From positions 1-64,000 of the IMG/VR virus record IMGVR_UViG_3300025096_000004: DNA of 64,000 nucleotides; one strand, given 5' to 3'. Both the position numbers and the translations under genes were made by a program. Positions 7,860 through 14,656 of this stretch are shown one piece after another (the first letter of the stretch is position 1; each line of letters starts with the position of its first letter). Below the pieces are notes generated by a model. It saw only the letters and a program-made list of their open reading frames with translations, did not search any database and was not told where the DNA came from. Source of the stretch: a virus.

Positions 7860-8039
7860 ATGAAATACAATATTATTAAACTTGAACAGCAACCTAAAGG
7901 CTCAGTTCATTGTGGAACTATTCGTTCCGAAGGGAAGGTGGCGACCTATTTAACAAGGTCATCAGCTTATGAAAAGGTGAGCAAACTGAAAACAACTTCG
8001 CCCAATTCGACATTTATTGTGTCGAAGCACTGGAGGTGA
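7860..8039 (+). CDS. Hypothetical small protein
   Basis: 59 aa from ATG 7860 behind GGGAGG. MKYNIIKLEQQPKGSVHC followed by TRSSAYEKVSKLK and a C-terminal FIVSKHWR. No family recognised. Its final codons contain the GGAGGTGA ribosome-binding site of the next gene. Confidence 0.55.
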   Translation: MKYNIIKLEQQPKGSVHCGTIRSEGKVATYLTRSSAYEKVSKLKTTSPNSTFIVSKHWR

Positions 8040-8042
8040 TTC

Positions 8043-8216
8043 GTGAAAATCGGAGACACCGTTAGGATAAGACCTTCTGGTGAGGTGGGGGTAATTACGG
8101 AAAGTGTAGACCGTGTTATAGGAACACATGTAGACAAATTGCCAAGGTGGGTTGTCCACCTTGCTATAACAATGAGAAATCATATATTTTTAGAGAAGGA
8201 TTTAGAAATAATTTAA
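8043..8216 (+). CDS. MKVGDLV-family small SH3/KOW-like protein
   Basis: 57 aa from GTG 8043 (GGAGG 7 bases upstream). VKIGDTVRIRPSGEVGVIT is followed by WVVHLAITMRNHIFLEKDLEII, which is the family scheme of GD start, GVI strand, VxL strand and a C-terminal L-E-(V/I)-I. First compact member after the zinc-knuckle gene. Function unknown. Confidence 0.65.
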   Translation: MKIGDTVRIRPSGEVGVITESVDRVIGTHVDKLPRWVVHLAITMRNHIFLEKDLEII

Positions 8217-8238
8217 TACTCAGATGGAGGGGTATACA

Positions 8239-8373
8239 ATGAGCAGAATAGTAAAACGGGCAGTCGCCCTGTCCAGAAAAAATAGCGAATGGTATGCAGC
8301 CAGCAGCCAACCAAAACCATTAACCAAAGAGGTGAAAAATGAAAACAAAGAGATACAAAAGGGTCGTGTGTAA
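8239..8373 (+). CDS. Hypothetical basic peptide
   Basis: 44 aa from ATG 8239 behind GGAGGGG. Lys/Arg-rich (MSRIVKRAVALSRKNSEWYAA). Its 3' end overlaps the start of the next gene by 35 bases in another frame. No family recognised. Confidence 0.4.
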   Translation: MSRIVKRAVALSRKNSEWYAASSQPKPLTKEVKNENKEIQKGRV

Positions 8374-8665
8374 AGATGGGTTCTCAATGAGCGTTCAAGC
8401 TCATGATGGGGCTTATTGCGAACCAAGAATAGATAATGCAGCAAATTACACAGAGGTAGAAGTCGGCTATCCAACACAGATAGAAGAACTGCTCATGCCT
8501 TGGTGTGAAGACAAAGATAAGCCATGCAATACAGTCTATGGCTATGTCCCTGTCTTCACTGTTCACCTCGTTATAACAAAACATGGTGGTATGGTTGAGG
8601 GTGAGGTTCCAAACGGAGTGTTGCTTTATGATAAAGCCGGACAAAATCTGTCCTCGACAGGATGA
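8339..8665 (+). CDS. Conserved phage hypothetical protein
   Basis: 108 aa. The string GFSMSVQAHDGAYCEPR, then YTEVEVGYP and TVYGYVP with a C-terminal ITKHGG, fits a small protein widely seen in phages, though its function is unknown. ATG 8339 follows GAGGTGAAA. The last codons (AGQNLSSTG) read through the next operator, so that tail is probably not under functional constraint. Confidence 0.75.
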   Translation: MKTKRYKRVVCKDGFSMSVQAHDGAYCEPRIDNAANYTEVEVGYPTQIEELLMPWCEDKDKPCNTVYGYVPVFTVHLVITKHGGMVEGEVPNGVLLYDKAGQNLSSTG

Positions 8666-8681
8666 CGGAACAGGTTATAAT
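8639..8681 (+). promoter_or_regulatory. Operator-promoter module 3
   Basis: GGACA-aaatc-TGTCC (8639-8653), TCGACA (8654-8659), N16, TATAAT (8676-8681). It overlaps the end of the preceding gene and lies only 16 bases before ATG 8697. Confidence 0.8.
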
Positions 8682-8696
8682 GTAGGAGACTTAGTA

Positions 8697-8912
8697 ATGG
8701 TACACGGGGTTCACTTGGGTATCATTACTTTGTTTTATGCTCCCCGTGGATTGTGGGTAATAAGGCTTGCACATGACGGACAGGAACTTGCCCTATTTAG
8801 GGATGATTTTGAACCATTAAACTATATGGAGAACAATAATGGAAGAACAGATGACAATAATGGAAAAGTTAAGATATGTTCCCAAGGAGGGGGATGTGTT
8901 GATTTATCTTGA
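8697..8912 (+). CDS. MKVGDLV-family protein, start displaced by promoter
   Basis: 71 aa from ATG 8697 (AGGAGA upstream). In frame just before the ATG the sequence still reads N-V-G-D-L-V, but no start codon precedes it and the -10 box overlaps this stretch, so the canonical N-terminus seems lost. VHLGIITLFYAPRGLWVIRLAHDG matches the family core. The last 25 codons overlap the next gene, and the low-complexity NNNGRTDDNNG tail may be read-through of a lost stop. Confidence 0.5.
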   Translation: MVHGVHLGIITLFYAPRGLWVIRLAHDGQELALFRDDFEPLNYMENNNGRTDDNNGKVKICSQGGGCVDLS

Positions 8913-9084
8913 TGGGTCGCACTTGCAAATCAAAGAGATTAAGAAAACCCACGTTAAACTTGAAAAATCGGGAAGCGGTGAGGATCTTCCTTTGAAGCCC
9001 GTTGCTCACATTAGGTCAGATATGATTAAGAATGAGTGCTTCCTTTGCAGAAGAAAATTGGCGGCACCAAATGAAAACAGGTGA
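8839..9084 (+). CDS. Divergent SH3/KOW-like protein
   Basis: 81 aa from ATG 8839 (GGAGA upstream). VPKEGDVLIYLDGSHLQIKEI is a variant of the family start, and a CFLCRRK motif near the C-terminus adds a CxxC. It ends ...NENR with the 14-base overlap ATGAAAACAGGTGA into the next gene. Confidence 0.6.
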   Translation: MEEQMTIMEKLRYVPKEGDVLIYLDGSHLQIKEIKKTHVKLEKSGSGEDLPLKPVAHIRSDMIKNECFLCRRKLAAPNENR

Positions 9085-9241
9085 TTTGGTAAAAGTACAA
9101 GGACACTGCGTTGAAGAGTATGCCCTGTTGGTAGAAATTGGGGAAAAAGATGGTTGCAATTGGGTGCGGGTTCGCTATTTTGATGGTGAAGAGGAAGTGC
9201 TTCATCCAACACAGGTGAAAAGAGTTAGTGAAAGCAGGTGA
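9071..9241 (+). CDS. MKVGDLV-family small SH3/KOW-like protein
   Basis: 56 aa starting MKTGDLVKVQGHCVEEY. The core GCNWVRVRYFDGEEEVLHPTQV is almost the same as that of the gene at 10166, so these two are recent duplicates. The ATG lies inside the 3' end of the preceding gene and its stop lies in the start of the next. Confidence 0.75.
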   Translation: MKTGDLVKVQGHCVEEYALLVEIGEKDGCNWVRVRYFDGEEEVLHPTQVKRVSESR

Positions 9242-9446
9242 TTTGATATGCTTTGCTTTCAAACCCCCTTTGCGGAGGGTTCCCCCAATGGCAATAGTTG
9301 TCCATGCCTACAAGAGTCATGATTACCTCGAAGGACACGTTGAGGTTGTTTGGATAACTGGTTCGATGGCTGGACAAAGAAAGTGTTACCCCCCTTCAAA
9401 CTTGGTAAAAGTAAAACCGGACATTTTTTGTCCTTTACAACTTTAA
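9228..9446 (+). CDS. MKVGDLV-family small SH3/KOW-like protein
   Basis: 72 aa from GTG 9228, 14-base overlap with the previous member. MKAGDLICFAFK has a proline-rich insertion, then MAIVVHAYK and VEVVWITGSMAG. The last codons run into the operator at 9419, so the C-terminal PDIFCPLQL is read through regulatory DNA. Confidence 0.65.
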   Translation: MKAGDLICFAFKPPLRRVPPMAIVVHAYKSHDYLEGHVEVVWITGSMAGQRKCYPPSNLVKVKPDIFCPLQL

Positions 9447-9462
9447 GCAAATATGCTATATT
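9419..9462 (+). promoter_or_regulatory. Operator-promoter module 4 (variant -35)
   Basis: GGACA-ttttt-TGTCC (9419-9433) with -35 TTTACA (9434-9439), N17, TATATT (9457-9462). It is the only abutting module without TCGACA, and its spacer is 17 instead of 16. Confidence 0.75.
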
Positions 9463-9491
9463 ATATATGAACCCCAGAACAAGGAGTTAAC

Positions 9492-9824
9492 ATGGATGTT
9501 TGGGTAGTTATAGATAGATACGATCACAGTGAACACATTGTTACAGTTCACCTGACCGAAAAGGGTGCAATGATTCACACTTATGGTATTTTGCTTGAGT
9601 CTTATGATGGTATTTGTGATTCTGTCTGGGATGATAGCGAGGACGACGACTTCAAAGAAGAGTACCCCGATGCTTATGAGTTTGTTAAGAAGTATTGTGG
9701 AAACATCGAAGAGGCCAAGCTTGCCGATTTGAGCAAGCATCAAGTTGATTTGACCTGTTTTATTGGAAATGCTACCGACTGGTCAACCGATGTATCAATT
9801 GAACAAACACGGCTGCAAGCATGA
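9492..9824 (+). CDS. Hypothetical acidic protein
   Basis: 110 aa from ATG 9492 behind AAGGAG. It is acidic (WDDSEDDDFKEEYPDAYEF). N-terminal MDVWVVIDRYDHSEHIVTVHL reads as beta strands. No family recognised; the acidic surface could bind a basic partner or mimic DNA, which is speculative. The stop overlaps the next start by 4 bases. Confidence 0.6.
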   Translation: MDVWVVIDRYDHSEHIVTVHLTEKGAMIHTYGILLESYDGICDSVWDDSEDDDFKEEYPDAYEFVKKYCGNIEEAKLADLSKHQVDLTCFIGNATDWSTDVSIEQTRLQA

Positions 9825-9994
9825 AGGTCGGTGATTTAGTGAAACTGATACACAGCCTTTATGGTGGTTATGGCATCATTACCAATATAAGAGACTGGCC
9901 TAACAGTTCCTCCATCTGGTATACGGTTCACTGGCAAAACGGTGTAACACGGGAGACATACGAAGCTGATGAATTGGAGGCAGTATGCAAGTAG
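9821..9994 (+). CDS. MKVGDLV-family small SH3/KOW-like protein
   Basis: 57 aa, MKVGDLVKLIHSLYGGYGIITNI then IWYTVHWQNGVTRETYEADELEAV. Complete family scheme. ATG overlaps the preceding TGA. The stop TAG lies in the start region of the next gene (overlap 10). Confidence 0.7.
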   Translation: MKVGDLVKLIHSLYGGYGIITNIRDWPNSSSIWYTVHWQNGVTRETYEADELEAVCK

Positions 9995-10179
9995 GTGACT
10001 TAATCAAATGGACAGACTATAAAGGTGATACCCCCGTGGGGCATGTTGGCCTACTTATCAAAGACCTAAAGGACTATTGGTCAAACCCATCGGACTGGAA
10101 CGATTTCTACGTCCTTTGTGAAGGTCAGTATGTCTTTTGGACTTCATGGCAATGCGAGGTGTATAATGGAAGTAAATGA
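9985..10179 (+). CDS. MKVGDLV-family small SH3/KOW-like protein
   Basis: 64 aa, MQVGDLIKWTDYKGDTPVGHV. The body keeps GLLIKD and FYVLCEGQYVFW. It overlaps both neighbours by 10-14 bases. The C-terminus YNGSK departs from the usual LEVI ending. Confidence 0.7.
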   Translation: MQVGDLIKWTDYKGDTPVGHVGLLIKDLKDYWSNPSDWNDFYVLCEGQYVFWTSWQCEVYNGSK

Positions 10180-10357
10180 TTTAGTTAAGGTGCGAGGTCA
10201 CTGTGTTGAAGAGTACGCCCTCTTAATTGAAATAGAAGGAAAGAGCGGATGCAACTGGGTACGGGTGCGGTATTTTGACGGGGAGGAAGAGATACTTCAC
10301 CCAACCCAGATAACCCCAGTTAAGAAAACCGGACAAAATATGTCCTCGACAAGTTAA
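10166..10357 (+). CDS. MKVGDLV-family small SH3/KOW-like protein
   Basis: 63 aa from ATG 10166 (14-base overlap), MEVNDLVKVRGHCVEEYALL. It is nearly identical in its middle (GCNWVRVRYFDGEEE) to the protein at 9071. The last ten codons are encoded by the next operator and -35, showing that regulatory DNA was inserted at or replaced the gene end. Confidence 0.7.
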   Translation: MEVNDLVKVRGHCVEEYALLIEIEGKSGCNWVRVRYFDGEEEILHPTQITPVKKTGQNMSSTS

Positions 10358-10373
10358 GGGAACAGGTTATATT
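10331..10373 (+). promoter_or_regulatory. Operator-promoter module 5
   Basis: GGACA-aaata-TGTCC (10331-10345), TCGACA, N16, TATATT (10368-10373). Confidence 0.85.
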
Positions 10374-10401
10374 ATAAGCATAACCCAAGCAGAGGTGACT
10401 T

Positions 10402-10605
10402 ATGAAAGTCGGTGATTTAATTGGTATCGGATGGAGCGGAGTGTGGAAACAGCCTTTTGTAGCAGTGATAAGAGAGGTACACTGTTTCCGAAAACACATG
10501 ACCAAAAAAGGCGAAATCAGTGGTTATACTGTTTTCATTCCAGCTACAGGAAAAGAAACATTCATAACCCCAAGAGATGTGAGGAGTCTAAATGAAGATA
10601 GGTGA
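10402..10605 (+). CDS. MKVGDLV-family small SH3/KOW-like protein
   Basis: 67 aa, MKVGDLIGIGWSGVWKQ, first gene after module 5. FVAVIREVH and GYTVFIPATGKETFI provide the strands. It ends NEDR with the 14-base overlap into the next member. Confidence 0.7.
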   Translation: MKVGDLIGIGWSGVWKQPFVAVIREVHCFRKHMTKKGEISGYTVFIPATGKETFITPRDVRSLNEDR

Positions 10606-10759
10606 TTTAATAAAATACAAACATCGTTACATAGGGGAGCAATTTGTAGTTGTGGGTATCCGCAATTTCGGTAAAGCTGCCGCTGTGAAGTGCATATCAG
10701 CCAAAACCCTGAAAAAAACCAGATGGTCTTGTTCATCAACTGTTGAGGTACTCGCATGA
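10592..10759 (+). CDS. MKVGDLV-family small SH3/KOW-like protein
   Basis: 55 aa, MKIGDLIKYKHRYIGEQFVVVGI, very basic (Lys/Arg in KTLKKTRW). It ends TVEVLA, with its TGA overlapping the next ATG by 4 bases. Start fixed by the conserved overlap sequence. Confidence 0.7.
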   Translation: MKIGDLIKYKHRYIGEQFVVVGIRNFGKAAAVKCISAKTLKKTRWSCSSTVEVLA

Positions 10760-10977
10760 AAAAGAATAAGTTCAAGATAGGTGATTTGATAACGATGTCT
10801 GCTGCTGGTCGCAATCTGTCGAGCAATTGGGCGTACAAAGGGGAAATGGGCATCATTGTCCAGATAATGTCAAATGTTGAGAACCCTTATCAAATACGAT
10901 GGATTCGATCAAAGTGGCGAAGAGCAGCTTGGTACAAGCAATATGAGCTAAAGTTTGTCAAACCGGACAAAAAATGA
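10756..10977 (+). CDS. MKVGDLV-family small SH3/KOW-like protein
   Basis: 73 aa, MKKNKFKIGDLITMSAAGRN, four residues longer at the N-terminus than typical members. MGIIVQIM and YQIRWIRSKWRRAAW follow, giving a strongly basic core. The C-terminus runs into module 6. Confidence 0.7.
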   Translation: MKKNKFKIGDLITMSAAGRNLSSNWAYKGEMGIIVQIMSNVENPYQIRWIRSKWRRAAWYKQYELKFVKPDKK

Positions 10978-11007
10978 CCTCGACAAGTCGAGACAACAAG
11001 TTATATT
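10965..11007 (+). promoter_or_regulatory. Operator-promoter module 6 (imperfect dyad)
   Basis: GGACA-aaaaa-TGACC (10965-10979, right arm one change), TCGACA, N16, TATATT (11002-11007). A second dyad CTCGAC-aa-GTCGAG spans the -35. Confidence 0.8.
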
Positions 11008-11037
11008 ATATATGAACCTCAAAAAAAGGAGATAAAA

Positions 11038-11853
11038 ATGCAATGTGGATATTGTTACAATTACGGACACAACAAAATGGGATGCCCTAAAGCAAAAGAA
11101 AGGGCTGCTACCATCCTACCCCAGTGGGAGCAGTGGCAGAAGATGGAGCATGACAACGACTATGTCAAAACCTCGACATATAAAGCTGCTCGTCACTTTG
11201 AATGGGAATACAAATATCGCGAAGCTCTTGATATACATCTTCAAAAGCAGAAGCGCAGCACAAAAGTTAAGGTTTGCAATTTCTGCGGTCAATCCGGCCA
11301 CAACAAAAGAACCTGCCAAGAGCTTAAAGACTTTAAGGGCGAAATAAAACAAGCAACCATCGCCTATAGAAAGACCGTCATCAATGCTATCTCCGAAACT
11401 GGACAGGGCATTGGCAGCATGTTTACGGGTGAATATTCACATTGGAATCGTCATAAGGGCGAATATGATGAGGGAAAGCAGGGCATCGCTTTGGTTACTG
11501 GTATCAAGTGGCACTTGATTAACTTGGTTGATGTTCGGGAGCATGGAGAAATCAGCCTCAATCGCAGTGTCAGTGAACCTATTTTTGAAGTTAGATGGAC
11601 TCATGGTTTCGTTGAGTCTCATGTTCCGTTTGTCAATTATAGTATTGACAACCAGTCAGTACTAAGTGTCAGTTGGAGAGGCTCAGATAAAAAACTACTT
11701 GCCCCCTCTAAAACTGTAACCCCACCCGACGGTTGGGCAACTTGCGATGATTCGCTTTCCCAACGTCATTTGTCCAAAGTTCTTTCTGGTCGCAAGTCTC
11801 AAAGAAAGAACCAGCTTGAGTACTTTCGAGGAAAAATGAACCAGTGGAAGTAA
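11038..11853 (+). CDS. Double CCHC zinc-knuckle protein, paralogue 2
   Basis: 271 aa, starting directly with the first knuckle CGYCYNYGHNKMGC (residues 3-16) and carrying a second, CNFCGQSGHNKRTC, at about 79-92. The C-terminal domain LKDFKGEIKQATIAYRK aligns with MKKFRNKLYKANTNWRK (7028 gene) and MKTFLVEAYQANENWRR (15588 gene), and a G-Q-G-(I/A) turn follows in each. Likely nucleic-acid binding by established knuckle chemistry; target unknown. Own operator-promoter upstream and another directly downstream. Confidence 0.8.
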   Translation: MQCGYCYNYGHNKMGCPKAKERAATILPQWEQWQKMEHDNDYVKTSTYKAARHFEWEYKYREALDIHLQKQKRSTKVKVCNFCGQSGHNKRTCQELKDFKGEIKQATIAYRKTVINAISETGQGIGSMFTGEYSHWNRHKGEYDEGKQGIALVTGIKWHLINLVDVREHGEISLNRSVSEPIFEVRWTHGFVESHVPFVNYSIDNQSVLSVSWRGSDKKLLAPSKTVTPPDGWATCDDSLSQRHLSKVLSGRKSQRKNQLEYFRGKMNQWK

Positions 11854-11856
11854 ACC

Positions 11857-11899
11857 GGACAGAATCTGTCCTCGACAAGTTAAGAGAACAGGTTACATT
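11857..11899 (+). promoter_or_regulatory. Operator-promoter module 7
   Basis: GGACA-gaatc-TGTCC (11857-11871), TCGACA, N16, -10 TACATT (11894-11899). Confidence 0.8.
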
Positions 11900-11928
11900 A
11901 TATACATCACTCAAGCAATGGAGGTCGG

Positions 11929-12234
11929 ATGAACGACCAAGCTATAACAAACCTAATTAAAGTCCTGCTCAACGGTTCGGACGCATCTTATCGACTCAAG
12001 CGACAAATTACCAACGCTCTTGACCCTGACAATGTGGCCATCTGGTGGCATGTTTCCGATGTTGAACATATCGCAGCAAAAGAAGAAGAAGCCTATGGTG
12101 AAGCTGTCGGCTCAATCTATGACCGCTCACAGTTCCACGACTTGCTGGAGGATGTCTGCGGAAACTCCGAGTATGGGGTGACTGTCGAGACAATTGAAGA
12201 TACCCTTAACTATTACAAACAGGAAGGTGCGTAA
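11929..12234 (+). CDS. Hypothetical protein
   Basis: 101 aa behind GGAGG. Mostly helical (MNDQAITNLIKVLLNG, VEHIAAKEEEAYGEA), acidic. No family recognised. Its TAA overlaps the start of the next gene (TAATG), so the pair is probably co-translated. Confidence 0.65.
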   Translation: MNDQAITNLIKVLLNGSDASYRLKRQITNALDPDNVAIWWHVSDVEHIAAKEEEAYGEAVGSIYDRSQFHDLLEDVCGNSEYGVTVETIEDTLNYYKQEGA

Positions 12235-12578
12235 TGGGATACCGTTCAGACGTTATATTCTGGGTTCACAAGTCATTGGTCAGCAGATTGCTAACAATGA
12301 CCAACCAAGACAAAGAAGCTTTCAATGTCCTTTTCAAATGGGCAGACCTCGAAAAAGACAAAGAGGGTAACATGAAGTTTGACATAGGCCACATCAAATG
12401 GTATGATGCCTATGGAGGCGTTGCAGCCATCGAAGGCTTTATGTGTGACTTGGAAGCTGAAGACGAAGAGTGGGGCTTTGGCTTTCACAGACTTGGTGAA
12501 GAGTTTGGCGACCACGAACAACGTGGACAGTCCGAGCTTTGGGAAGTGTACCCAATGCAGAGTCTGTCATGCAATTGA
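12234..12578 (+). CDS. Conserved phage hypothetical protein (MGYRSDV type)
   Basis: 114 aa starting MGYRSDVIFWVHKS. A GYRSDV start is seen in small proteins of many phages, with no known role. IKWYDAYGGVAAIEGFM and EEWGFGFHRLGEEF suggest a compact alpha/beta fold. Ends 8 bases before the tRNA-like RNA element. Confidence 0.65.
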   Translation: MGYRSDVIFWVHKSLVSRLLTMTNQDKEAFNVLFKWADLEKDKEGNMKFDIGHIKWYDAYGGVAAIEGFMCDLEAEDEEWGFGFHRLGEEFGDHEQRGQSELWEVYPMQSLSCN

Positions 12579-12586
12579 TATTTTAT

Positions 12587-12727
12587 GGGGATGCCCTGCG
12601 CCAGCGCACACTGGCAATGGGGTTGAAACGGTGGTTCCAGTTGTGCGACTCGCACCGCCTCAGTTGATGGATCGACTGGCTGCACTCAAGGTGTGGTTGG
12701 AGCGTGGGTTCGACTCCCACCATCCCC
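12587..12727 (+). ncRNA. tRNA-like structured RNA, 141 nt
   Basis: The ends form a perfect 7-bp acceptor-like stem, GGGGATG (12587-12593) with CATCCCC (12721-12727). Directly before the 3' strand lies a perfect T-arm, GTGGG-TTCGACT-CCCAC (12704-12720), exactly as in tRNA or tmRNA. Between them, instead of about 45 nt of D and anticodon arms, are about 110 nt with hairpins GCCAG/CTGGC, GTGCG/CGCAC and CAGTTGA/TCGACTG. CCA is not encoded. It could be an intron-bearing tRNA, a degraded tRNA or a new tRNA mimic; it is much too short for tmRNA. No convincing anticodon arm found. Confidence 0.55.
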
Positions 12728-12739
12728 TTTCACTTTTTC

Positions 12740-12782
12740 GGACATTTTCTGTCCTCGACAAGTCGAGACAATATGTTATATT
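12740..12782 (+). promoter_or_regulatory. Operator-promoter module 8
   Basis: GGACA-ttttc-TGTCC (12740-12754), TCGACA, N16, TATATT (12777-12782), with CTCGAC-aa-GTCGAG over the -35. Drives the 12812-14197 chain. Confidence 0.85.
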
Positions 12783-12811
12783 ATATATGAACCTCAAAGA
12801 AAGGAGCTAAC

Positions 12812-13192
12812 ATGGCTTATTTAAAACCAAACATGACAGTATTCATGGCCAACAACGGCCAGCCCATCTATTCAACAATTGAGAAGATTGCCTTCCGCAA
12901 GTATTGGGGAAAGAAGCGAGACAAGAAAACAGGACTGATGAAAAAAGCAAGAAAATCAATGCCTTATGCGATTTGTACTGTTAAAATGTCATCTGATACC
13001 GACATACCCACGGGGGCGCAATTCACAATCGCTGGCTATCAGCTTCGCAACGTGATTATGAAAGGTGAGAAAATCCTGACCTTCGACCAAAAGTATGTGG
13101 CAGACTTCGCCCAAGAGTACGGTAACAAGTGGGTCAGACGCATGATTATTGAAGAGTTCAAGCATGATGGTGATGACAATGAAAGTCGGTGA
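12812..13192 (+). CDS. Hypothetical protein, head of a small-gene chain
   Basis: 126 aa behind AAGGAG. Basic, with MAYLKPNMTVFMANNGQP, then a Lys/Arg segment (RKYWGKKRDKKTGLMKKARK) and GAQFTIAGYQLRNVIMKG. No family recognised. It ends DDNESR through the 14-base overlap, so it feeds ribosomes into the MKVGDLV chain behind it. Confidence 0.65.
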   Translation: MAYLKPNMTVFMANNGQPIYSTIEKIAFRKYWGKKRDKKTGLMKKARKSMPYAICTVKMSSDTDIPTGAQFTIAGYQLRNVIMKGEKILTFDQKYVADFAQEYGNKWVRRMIIEEFKHDGDDNESR

Positions 13193-13364
13193 TTTGATAA
13201 AAGATAAGATGAGCGAACAAGTCGGCATCATTGTGGCCACCAAGATGGTAAATAATGGGTCTGCCCCCGCCGGTGAACTTGAGCCATATCACCGATGCTT
13301 GGTTGGCAAGGATTACATTTGGTTTTTTGAGATTTCATTGGAGGTCATCAATGAAAATCGGTGA
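13179..13364 (+). CDS. MKVGDLV-family small SH3/KOW-like protein
   Basis: 61 aa, MKVGDLIKDKMSEQVGIIVA; body ends FFEISLEVINENR. First of six members in one unbroken overlapping chain (13179-14197). ATG fixed by the shared ATGAAAGTCGGTGA overlap with the upstream gene. Confidence 0.75.
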   Translation: MKVGDLIKDKMSEQVGIIVATKMVNNGSAPAGELEPYHRCLVGKDYIWFFEISLEVINENR

Positions 13365-13551
13365 TGCAGTAAGAATAACAACAGAGTTTGGGCAATACTG
13401 GCATTATACTGTGGAGATTTCTGGCATGGTCGGAATACTCCTTCGTCTCAATCGAGGGAATGACCAAGCTGAAGTTTATCTTTCCAATGGACAGACCTGT
13501 AAAATTAGTTGCCCCCATGCTTGGTTGGAGGTGTTAAATGAAAGTAGGTGA
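13351..13551 (+). CDS. MKVGDLV-family small SH3/KOW-like protein
   Basis: 66 aa, MKIGDAVRITTEFGQYWHY. VGILLRLNRG and QAEVYLSNGQTCKI provide the strands, and WLEVLNESR closes it. 14-base overlap on both sides. Confidence 0.75.
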   Translation: MKIGDAVRITTEFGQYWHYTVEISGMVGILLRLNRGNDQAEVYLSNGQTCKISCPHAWLEVLNESR

Positions 13552-13714
13552 TTTGGTAAACGTAAGAGACTATGGAGTCGGTGTCATTGCTGATTTTACT
13601 TGGGAGTTTGTTCAGGATGTGCCGTATAAATGGGCTTCCATCTGGTTGATTGCTCAAGAACGCCTAATTTTTACTTCAATTACTTTAGTCGAGGTCATCA
13701 ATGAAAATCGGTGA
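13538..13714 (+). CDS. MKVGDLV-family small SH3/KOW-like protein
   Basis: 58 aa, MKVGDLVNVRDYGVGVIADF, then WASIWLIAQERLIF and LVEVINENR. Same 14-base overlaps. Hydrophobic and aromatic core richer than in its neighbours. Confidence 0.72.
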   Translation: MKVGDLVNVRDYGVGVIADFTWEFVQDVPYKWASIWLIAQERLIFTSITLVEVINENR

Positions 13715-13886
13715 TTTAATTATACGAAAATACGATGGTATGTTAGCCATAGTTATCAACACAGACAGGCTTCACACTGGCCTCGTCACGGTGCAGTACT
13801 ACGCAGTACCCAAAGAAGCTGAATACGGTGGCTGGCACTGTGATGACCTTGCGTCAAGCTGGAGGCTTCAAGATGAAAGTCGGTGA
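13701..13886 (+). CDS. MKVGDLV-family small SH3/KOW-like protein
   Basis: 61 aa, MKIGDLIIRKYDGMLAIVIN, then LVTVQYYAVPKEAEYGGW. It ends RLQDESR; the usual LEV is replaced, but the overlap with the next ATG is kept. Confidence 0.72.
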   Translation: MKIGDLIIRKYDGMLAIVINTDRLHTGLVTVQYYAVPKEAEYGGWHCDDLASSWRLQDESR

Positions 13887-14028
13887 TTTGGTAAGAGATA
13901 CGCAATTCAATGATGTCGGTGTCGTTGTTGAAATTGATGAAGGGGAGAACCTATATAAAATAATATTCCCCAACAGCATGGAATGGCTAACAGATGCTTA
14001 CATCGAGGTGATAAGTGAAAGTAGGTGA
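13873..14028 (+). CDS. MKVGDLV-family small SH3/KOW-like protein
   Basis: 51 aa, one of the shortest members: MKVGDLVRDTQFNDVGVVVEI, LYKIIFPNSMEWL, YIEVISESR. It shows the minimal fold: start strand, GVVVEI strand, third strand, C-terminal IEVI. Confidence 0.75.
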   Translation: MKVGDLVRDTQFNDVGVVVEIDEGENLYKIIFPNSMEWLTDAYIEVISESR

Positions 14029-14197
14029 CTTGGTCAAGTGGACAGCACCGCATCCCCACCCTGAAGACTGCATTATCGGTCTTGTCGAAGCGGTTTGCGA
14101 TAGATATATCTATGTGCGGTGGGCAGATGGCACACTCGATGAATATGAGGTTGAAGACTGGAAATCTAAACGTCTTGATTTGGAGGTGATAAGTTAA
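14015..14197 (+). CDS. MKVGDLV-family small SH3/KOW-like protein
   Basis: 60 aa from GTG 14015 in the 14-base overlap. MKVGDLVKWTAPHPHPEDC is followed by YIYVRWADGTLDEYEVEDW, and it ends LEVIS. It resembles the 17257 gene in the proline and Glu-Asp-Cys-rich first loop, suggesting a copied pair. Last gene of this chain. Confidence 0.75.
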   Translation: MKVGDLVKWTAPHPHPEDCIIGLVEAVCDRYIYVRWADGTLDEYEVEDWKSKRLDLEVIS

Positions 14198-14201
14198 GAC
14201 C

Positions 14202-14244
14202 GGACAGAATATGTCCTCGACAATTCAACCAAACAGGTTACATT
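14202..14244 (+). promoter_or_regulatory. Operator-promoter module 9
   Basis: GGACA-gaata-TGTCC (14202-14216), TCGACA, N16, TACATT (14239-14244). Drives the chain 14275-15513. Confidence 0.85.
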
Positions 14245-14274
14245 ATATACATCACTCAGACAATGGAGGTCACA

Positions 14275-14496
14275 ATGAAAAAAGGTGACTTAATCAGAAA
14301 CAAAAACGATGGCGAGTTCGCCATAATCCTTTCAACCTATACCAAGTTCTTTCAGGACTCCAACTACTCCGGTGAGCATGACTATGGGGTGGCCGACACC
14401 GCTGTCCGTATCAAGTGGATTGAAGGAGGTCATGAGCATACCTTTCAGAGGTCAAAGATGCGTCGAAATTGGGAGGTTCTCAATGAAAGTCGGTGA
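14275..14496 (+). CDS. MKVGDLV-family small SH3/KOW-like protein
   Basis: 73 aa, MKKGDLIRNKNDGEFAIILS from ATG 14275 (GGAGG upstream; the ATG at 14263 overlaps that site). TAVRIKWIEGGHEHTF gives the third strand. It ends WEVLNESR with the 14-base overlap. Heads a seven-gene chain. Confidence 0.75.
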   Translation: MKKGDLIRNKNDGEFAIILSTYTKFFQDSNYSGEHDYGVADTAVRIKWIEGGHEHTFQRSKMRRNWEVLNESR

Positions 14497-14656
14497 TTTA
14501 GTAAAGGTTAGGGGCATTAGCCAGAAGAGGTTGGGGCTTGTGGTTGAGATCCCACCCCATGATGACTATTGGGGAGATACTGCTGTTGTAGAATGGCTTT
14601 GTGGCTTTAGAGAAGAGCTAACCCAAGATAGAGTGGAGGTTGTATCATGCAAGTAG
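14483..14656 (+). CDS. MKVGDLV-family small SH3/KOW-like protein
   Basis: 57 aa, MKVGDLVKVRGISQKRLGLV, then TAVVEWLCGFREEL and VEVVSCK. 14-base overlap upstream, 10-base overlap downstream (ATGCAAGTAG). Confidence 0.75.
   Translation: MKVGDLVKVRGISQKRLGLVVEIPPHDDYWGDTAVVEWLCGFREELTQDRVEVVSCK

Noticed and set aside
12587-12727. tmRNA (ssrA)
   Set aside because: The 3' end resembles tmRNA, but 141 nt is far too short and no tag-peptide frame or pseudoknot set is present.
12403-12810. 135-codon frame over 12234-12578 and the tRNA-like element
   Set aside because: It is a shadow of the MGYRSDV gene, then runs through the structured RNA and the operator-promoter; no ribosome-binding site.
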